NCBI GenBank assembly: GCA_016222815.1
Contig: JACRQE010000002.1
Span: forward strand, 1-64,000
Direction: 5' to 3'
Length of the DNA stretch: 64,000 bases
Source of the DNA: Candidatus Uhrbacteria bacterium
GTDB lineage: Bacteria > Patescibacteriota > Patescibacteriia > 2-12-FULL-60-25
Shown here: positions 59,925-64,000 of the stretch, in pieces
How positions within the stretch are numbered: the first letter of the stretch is position 1
Layout of the letters: the number at the start of each line of letters is the position of its first letter
Notes under the pieces: generated by a model
What the model saw: the letters and a program-made list of their open reading frames with translations, nothing else
Told to the model about the DNA's origin: nothing
The model's database searches: none
Position numbers and translations under genes: made by a program

Positions 59925-61460
59925 ATGGCATACGCATTGATAGGCATTGCCGTAGGCGCGCTCATCGGATACTTTGCCGCAGATTATTTCGCATCGGAAA
60001 AGGCAAGGAAGATGAAGCAGCGCGTCTCGGACGCAGAAGCTGAAGCGCAGAAGATAGTTTTGACGGCCCAAACCAAGGAACAAGAAATCCTGGTCAAGGC
60101 CAAGGATAAAGCCATCAAGATCCTCGAAGACGCCCGCGTCGAAGAGAAGAAGATGGCCGAAGAGATAAAACAGCAGAAGAACGAACTCACGAAGCGCGAG
60201 AACGAATTCGCGACCAAACTTTTGTCGTTGGACGAAGAACGCAAGGCAATCGAAGAGAACAAAACCAAGACAGCCGAAACGCTTAAGAATGTGGAAGAGC
60301 TCAAGGTCGAGGAGGCCAAGAAGCTGGAAGAGGTCGCCAAGCTAAGCCGCGAAGAAGCGTTGGAGCGCATCATGAAGCTGATCGAGGAACAGAACCAGGA
60401 AGCTCTCATGAGCCGCATGCGGAAATTGGACCTGATGGAGACCGAAGAGATCGAACGCAAGGCTAAGAACGTCATCGGCGTGGCCATCCAGCGGTTAGCT
60501 TCGACGGTCGTGGCCGAGACCACGACCACCTGGGTCGAACTGCCGTCGGACGACATGAAGGGACGCATCATCGGCAAGGAAGGCCGCAACATCAAAGCCA
60601 TCGAGCTTTTGACCGGTTGCGAGCTCATCGTGGACGATACGCCGGGCATGATCACGGTGTCAGGCTTCTCCCCCATCCGCAGGCAAGTGGCCAAGCGCGC
60701 TTTGGACAAACTGATCCAGGACGGCCGCATCCATCCGGGACGCATCGAAGAGACGGTGGACGAAGCCAAGCGCGAGCTGGCCATCGACATCAAGAAGGCC
60801 GGCGAAGACGCGTTGTACCAGCTCGGTATTTCCATGGCCGGCATTGACCCCAAGCTCATCCAGATATTGGGACGCTTGAAATACCGCACGTCATACGGCC
60901 AGAACGCGCTCCAACACTCCATGGAAGTCGCCAATTTGGCGGCACTCATGGGCGAGGAACTCAAAGCCAACGTCACGGTGTGCAAGAAGGGCGGTTTGTT
61001 CCATGACATCGGAAAAGCCGTAGACCACGACCTGCAGGGCGGACATCCGGAGCTGGGCTACCAGATTTTGAAGAAGTTCGGTTTCCCGGAAGAGATCTGC
61101 TACCAGTCAATCGGCCACCACGAAGACAAACCCAAGACGCTCGAAGCCGTGATCATCAAAGCCGCGGACGCCATCTCGGGCGCGCGTCCCGGAGCCCGCA
61201 AAGATTCATTCGAGCTGTACGTGAAACGTTTGGAGGAGCTTGAAGCCGCGGCTTCCGGATTCCCGGGCGTGGACAAGGTCTACGCCATCCAGGCCGGCCG
61301 CGAGATCCGCGTGTTCGTGAACCCGACCCAGATGGACGACTTCTCGGCCGCCCAACTGGCGCGCGATGTAGCCAACAAGATCGAAGCGGAACTGAAGTAT
61401 CCGGGAGAAATCAAAGTGACGCTGATCCGCGAGACGCGGATTATCGAGTACGCGAGGTAG
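59925..61460 (+). CDS. rny: Ribonuclease Y
   Basis: A 511-residue membrane-anchored endoribonuclease that initiates mRNA decay. An N-terminal TM (YALIGIAVGALIGYFAADYFA) precedes a long charged coiled coil (about 25-180). The KH domain has GRIIGKEGRNIKAIELLTG. The HD domain has ALQHSMEVANLAALMGEEL, GGLFHDIGKAVDHD and SIGHHEDKP. The ending KVTLIRETRIIEYAR is typical. With RNase J at 15 kb, both main Gram-positive-type decay nucleases are encoded here. The YmdB-type gene downstream is a familiar neighbour. Confidence 0.96.
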   Translation: MAYALIGIAVGALIGYFAADYFASEKARKMKQRVSDAEAEAQKIVLTAQTKEQEILVKAKDKAIKILEDARVEEKKMAEEIKQQKNELTKRENEFATKLLSLDEERKAIEENKTKTAETLKNVEELKVEEAKKLEEVAKLSREEALERIMKLIEEQNQEALMSRMRKLDLMETEEIERKAKNVIGVAIQRLASTVVAETTTTWVELPSDDMKGRIIGKEGRNIKAIELLTGCELIVDDTPGMITVSGFSPIRRQVAKRALDKLIQDGRIHPGRIEETVDEAKRELAIDIKKAGEDALYQLGISMAGIDPKLIQILGRLKYRTSYGQNALQHSMEVANLAALMGEELKANVTVCKKGGLFHDIGKAVDHDLQGGHPELGYQILKKFGFPEEICYQSIGHHEDKPKTLEAVIIKAADAISGARPGARKDSFELYVKRLEELEAAASGFPGVDKVYAIQAGREIRVFVNPTQMDDFSAAQLARDVANKIEAELKYPGEIKVTLIRETRIIEYAR

Positions 61461-61474
61461 ATCAAAAAGAAATA

Positions 61475-61504
61475 AAGACGGACCAACTAGGTCCGTCTTT
61501 TTGG
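61475..61504. terminator. Terminator between rny and the convergent SMR gene
   Basis: Stem AAAGACGGACC / GGTCCGTCTTT around AACTA, followed by TTTGG; usable from both sides. Confidence 0.88.
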
Positions 61505-61521
61505 TTTCGGCATCGTCACCA

Positions 61522-61842
61522 TCAAAGCTCAATCATGATGATGGCCAGCAAGCCTAGGGAAATGCCTGCGATATTGGTCCAGCTAAGTTTCTCGCGGAAA
61601 ACCAAGACCCCGATAAGAGCTGTGGCGGCGAAATTCACGACCATGAACACGGTACCTGCTTTTGAGAGCGCCTGGTACTTGAGTGATGCTGCCCAGAAGA
61701 GAGAGCCCACGGCGTAAAGCACGAAGCCGGCGATCAGGAACCAGCGCTTGTCGGCGTCAGCCCAGAGCTTGAAGAGTATGTCTCCGCCGACTTCAAGGAG
61801 TACGGCCAAGAGCAGGATGAGCGGGAAGACAGCTTTGTTCAT
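61522..61842 (-). CDS. Small multidrug resistance / EamA-like transporter
   Basis: A 106-residue protein with four TM helices: LILLLAVLLEVGGDILFKLWA with the membrane Glu typical of EmrE-like proteins, FLIAGFVLYAVGSLFWAASL, AGTVFMVVNFAATALIGVLVF and NIAGISLGLLAIIMIEL. The family exports cations, guanidinium or lipid-linked sugars as dimers. The position between Rny and YmdB genes gives no clue to the substrate. Confidence 0.82.
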   Translation of the reverse strand: MNKAVFPLILLLAVLLEVGGDILFKLWADADKRWFLIAGFVLYAVGSLFWAASLKYQALSKAGTVFMVVNFAATALIGVLVFREKLSWTNIAGISLGLLAIIMIEL

Positions 61843-61903
61843 GACGCAATTCTATCAGCCTCGCCGGGTTTGCCAAAATCCACCAGCCCGGCATAATGCG
61901 GAC

Positions 61904-62704
61904 ATGAACCAAACCAAGATACTGTTCTTCGGCGACATCGTGGGCGCCATCGGACGCAAAGGCGTGACCGAGCTCTTGCCCGCTCTGCGCGAGGAGTTCG
62001 CGCCCGACTTCGTGATCGGCAACGTGGAGAATCTGTCGCACGGCCGCGGCATCTCGGCCAAGACGCTGGTGGAGCTGGATGCCCTCGGATTCGACGCTTA
62101 TACCTCGGGCAATCATGTTTGGGAAAATGAAGCCGGACTGGCGTGTTTTTCGGATGCGAGATGGAAAGACAGATTGGTGCGGCCGGCCAACATCTTTCCC
62201 CACTATCCGGGACGGGGGTTCATGCCCATCATAAAAGGAGACAAGGCATTCTTGCTCGTCAACCTTTCAGGGCAGTTGTTCATGAAGGGAGAGGGAGAAT
62301 CTTTGTTCAAGGTCTTTGACCGGATCGCCAAGGAGAGACCGGAACTACCCATCCTGGTTGACCTGCATGCCGAGGCCACGAGCGAAAAGGAGGCATTCAG
62401 CCATTACGTGGACGGCAGAGCCCTGGCGGTCTTAGGCACCCACACCCATGTACCGACCGCAGACGCCAAAATCCTGGATGGAGGCACGGCCTACATTACA
62501 GACGTGGGAAGGTCCGGGGGTTACGATTCAGTGGTTGGATTCGAGAAAAATGCGGCTGTTAAGCGGTTTTTGGAGACTGATGAGAAGGCTTACGACCCCA
62601 CGCCAAAGGGCAGGATTGAGGTCAATGCCGTGCTCCTGACCGCTGACCTTGACACCGGACGCGCCCTGGGACTTGACCATATCCGTAAAATTCTTGATAA
62701 TTAA
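61904..62704 (+). CDS. YmdB-type metallophosphoesterase
   Basis: A 266-residue dinuclear-metal phosphoesterase. KILFFGDIVGAIGRKGV, DFVIGNVENLSHGRGI, GFDAYTSGNHVWEN, ILVDLHAEATSEKEAF and VLGTHTHVPTADAKIL carry the metal-binding Asp, Asn and His residues; TAYITDVGRSGGYDSVVG follows. The family includes B. subtilis YmdB, a 2',3'-cyclic nucleotide phosphodiesterase. The ATG at 61904 fits the family start. The end of the gene contains the hup promoter. Confidence 0.9.
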   Translation: MNQTKILFFGDIVGAIGRKGVTELLPALREEFAPDFVIGNVENLSHGRGISAKTLVELDALGFDAYTSGNHVWENEAGLACFSDARWKDRLVRPANIFPHYPGRGFMPIIKGDKAFLLVNLSGQLFMKGEGESLFKVFDRIAKERPELPILVDLHAEATSEKEAFSHYVDGRALAVLGTHTHVPTADAKILDGGTAYITDVGRSGGYDSVVGFEKNAAVKRFLETDEKAYDPTPKGRIEVNAVLLTADLDTGRALGLDHIRKILDN

Positions 62705-62722
62705 GCGCTTTTCAGGTATCAT
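62694..62722 (+). promoter_or_regulatory. Promoter of the HU gene
   Basis: TTGATA (62694-62699), 17-base spacer, TATCAT (62717-62722). It overlaps the stop codon of the YmdB-type gene, giving a leader of about 80 bases. Confidence 0.7.
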
Positions 62723-62808
62723 ATTGGCGTTAAGTTATTATTATCGTCCGTGAAGTTAGTGCGTTCCGTCGTCAGATGGTCCGCCCCAAACTCCACGATT
62801 CACGATCT

Positions 62809-63144
62809 ATGAACAAAGCAGAACTCATTTCTTACTTAGCCGAGAAAGTCGGCGTAACCAAGAAGCAGGCCGAGGACATGGTCGAGGCATTCGTCGAGGT
62901 CGTAACCAATACGCTCAAATCGGGCGGAGAGGTCACGATCGCGGGCTTCGGCTCATTCATGGCCAAGACGCGTAAAGGCCGCACGGGCGTGAATCCGCAG
63001 AACACGTCGCAGAAGATCGAAATCCCATCGGTCACGGTGCCCAAGTTCAAGGCTGGCAAAGGCCTGAAGGATGCCCTGAAACGCATCCAGATGCCGTCTG
63101 CCGCTCCGGCCGAGGCGCCGGCGCAAGCAGAGCCACAGGCGTAA
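62809..63144 (+). CDS. hup: HU-family DNA-binding protein
   Basis: A 111-residue nucleoid protein: MNKAELISYLAEKVGVTKKQAEDMVEAFVEVVTNTLKSGGEVTIAGFGSFMAKTRKGRTGVNPQNTSQKIEIPSVTVPKFKAGKGLKDAL, the full HU fold including the DNA-intercalating arm (RTGVNPQN...IPSVTVPKF). A C-terminal Ala/Pro/Glu tail of about 20 residues (MPSAAPAEAPAQAEPQA) is extra. The start at 62809 matches HU; upstream codons do not. Confidence 0.94.
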   Translation: MNKAELISYLAEKVGVTKKQAEDMVEAFVEVVTNTLKSGGEVTIAGFGSFMAKTRKGRTGVNPQNTSQKIEIPSVTVPKFKAGKGLKDALKRIQMPSAAPAEAPAQAEPQA

Positions 63145-63157
63145 GATCAGAACATAA

Positions 63158-63189
63158 AACCACCCCGGTTTCCACTGGGGTGGTTTTGA
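63158..63189 (+). terminator. Terminator after hup
   Basis: Stem AACCACCCCGGT / ACTGGGGTGGTT (one G-T pair) around TTCC, followed by TTGATTT. Confidence 0.82.
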
Positions 63190-63213
63190 TTTGTGCTATC
63201 CTATGTTTGAAAT

Positions 63214-64000
63214 ATGCCGAACGAAACTTTGTTGCTTGACCAGATTTTCGCCCAAGCCGTGGCTCTCGGCGCGTCAGATGTCCATCTTGCGATGGGTTCG
63301 ACGCCGGTTTTCCGGATAACCGGCAACCTGCAGAAAGGCGAAGGACAACCGGTGACGCGAGAGCTGCTCATCCAAGACCTGCAGAAGATTTTACAGCCCG
63401 AGACTTTCAAACGCTTCACGGTGGACAAACTGGATGCTGACTTCTCGCATTCACTACCGACCAAAGAAAGGTTCCGCGTGGATGTTTATTGGAAGATGGG
63501 CCAGCCGGCATTGGCGGCGCGCTACATCCCGGCGCGCATCCCGACGCTGGAAGAGCTGGATGTGCCGGATGCGGTGTATGATTTCGTTGGCTTGTCGAAC
63601 GGCATCGTGCTCGTGACCGGCCCGACCGGAGCCGGTAAATCCACTTTGCTCGCGGCCATGATAGAGCACATCAACCAAACGGAAAGCGACCATGTCATAA
63701 CGCTCGAGGACCCGGTGGAATTCATGTACGAACCCAAGATGTGCCTGATTTCGCAGCGCGAACTGGGCATAGATTTCCCGGATTTCGCGGCCGGCCTCAA
63801 ACACGTGTTCCGCCAGGATCCGGACGTGGTCTTGATTGGAGAGATGCGCGATCCGGAAACCATCATCACTGCGCTGACCCTGGCCGAGACCGGACATCTT
63901 GTATTCGCGACGTTGCACACCAACGGCGCTGCTTCGACCGTGGAGCGGCTCATCAACTCATTCCCGGCCGTGCAACAACAGCAGATCAGGCTCCAACTCT
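63214..64000 (+). CDS. pilT: Type IV pilus retraction ATPase (PilT), truncated by the window end
   Basis: The first 262 residues of a PilT/PilU-type ATPase. The N-terminal domain is LDQIFAQAVALGASDVHLAMGSTPVFRITGNL. Walker A is VTGPTGAGKST, the Asp box is VITLEDPVEFMYEPKMCLISQRELG, Walker B is VFRQDPDVVLIGEMRDPETI, and the His box is TGHLVFATLHTNGAASTVERLINSFP. It depolymerises pili for retraction, with PilB at 37 kb acting for extension. The reading frame is open at base 64000. Confidence 0.93.
   Translation, partial: MPNETLLLDQIFAQAVALGASDVHLAMGSTPVFRITGNLQKGEGQPVTRELLIQDLQKILQPETFKRFTVDKLDADFSHSLPTKERFRVDVYWKMGQPALAARYIPARIPTLEELDVPDAVYDFVGLSNGIVLVTGPTGAGKSTLLAAMIEHINQTESDHVITLEDPVEFMYEPKMCLISQRELGIDFPDFAAGLKHVFRQDPDVVLIGEMRDPETIITALTLAETGHLVFATLHTNGAASTVERLINSFPAVQQQQIRLQL

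Overview
This window looks like a chromosome segment of a Candidate Phyla Radiation (Patescibacteria, Parcubacteria-like) bacterium. The grounds are a cell-surface protein with a C-terminal domain common in that group, a Cys-rich protein with a VirB2-type pilin segment, type IV pilus ATPases, a solitary extracellular solute-binding protein, small operons, mid-50s GC and many short palindromic repeats, some lying in frame inside housekeeping genes. TGA is used as a stop (for example RluA-family synthase, Gmk), so this is not one of the UGA=Gly lineages. The lineage is inferred from gene content only; no rRNA is present.

Layout. 0-9.3 kb: RluA-type pseudouridine synthase and gmk (4-base overlap), rplS, a surface protein, uvrA, then a Cys-rich pilin-like membrane protein coupled to a DsbA-like protein. 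9.3-19.5 kb: secG, a membrane-anchored solute-binding protein, a GT2 enzyme, a three-gene family of tandem unknown paralogues, tRNA-Leu(CAG), a flavin reductase, RNase J with a structured leader, an unknown gene and trpS. 19.5-32.1 kb: a CHASE2 adenylate cyclase and FecR-type partner, RNase P RNA, an undecaprenyl-phosphate sugar transferase and two GT4 enzymes, and a 1267-residue secreted repeat protein behind tandem promoters. 32-39 kb: ribosomal protein S1, ftsH, a six-TM protein and pilB. 39-49 kb, all minus strand: tsaE/tsaD, gdhA, two unknown genes, trxB, trxA, YibE/F, an RmlD-like/RmlA fusion and rmlB. 54.8-64 kb: infB, small unknown genes, truB, a cytochrome-b5-like lipoprotein, RNase Y, a small multidrug-resistance-type protein, a YmdB-type phosphoesterase, HU and the start of pilT.

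The outstanding region is 51.2-54.4 kb. Two arrays (51246-52028 and 53809-54364) surround a 550-residue IS110/Nop-like protein (52152-53804). Sixteen units can be read. Each has two variable 9-nt segments separated by a hairpin core of 13-18 nt whose arms change in compensating fashion, and each is enclosed by one of three constant GC-rich stems used in a fixed order. Nearly every 9-mer follows GA (GT in a few units) and most precede TG. This matches the architecture of the recently reported TIGR-Tas systems (tandem interspaced guide RNAs with a Nop-domain Tas protein related to IS110 and box C/D proteins, found in phages and parasitic bacteria). I interpret it as a TIGR-Tas locus with an unusual three-stem array. 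It is flanked by duplicated coiled-coil genes and neighbours a carbonic-anhydrase-like gene.

A second theme is repeat invasion. GTAGGGGC...GCCCCTAC palindromes, a CCTCCCCTTG palindrome, GTACCGCG repeats and CCCCGG-type elements occur between genes, inside the TIGR array, and in frame within gmk, a GT4 gene, tsaD and truB. Many genes also end in terminators built on the same CCGGTGTCCACCGG palindrome.
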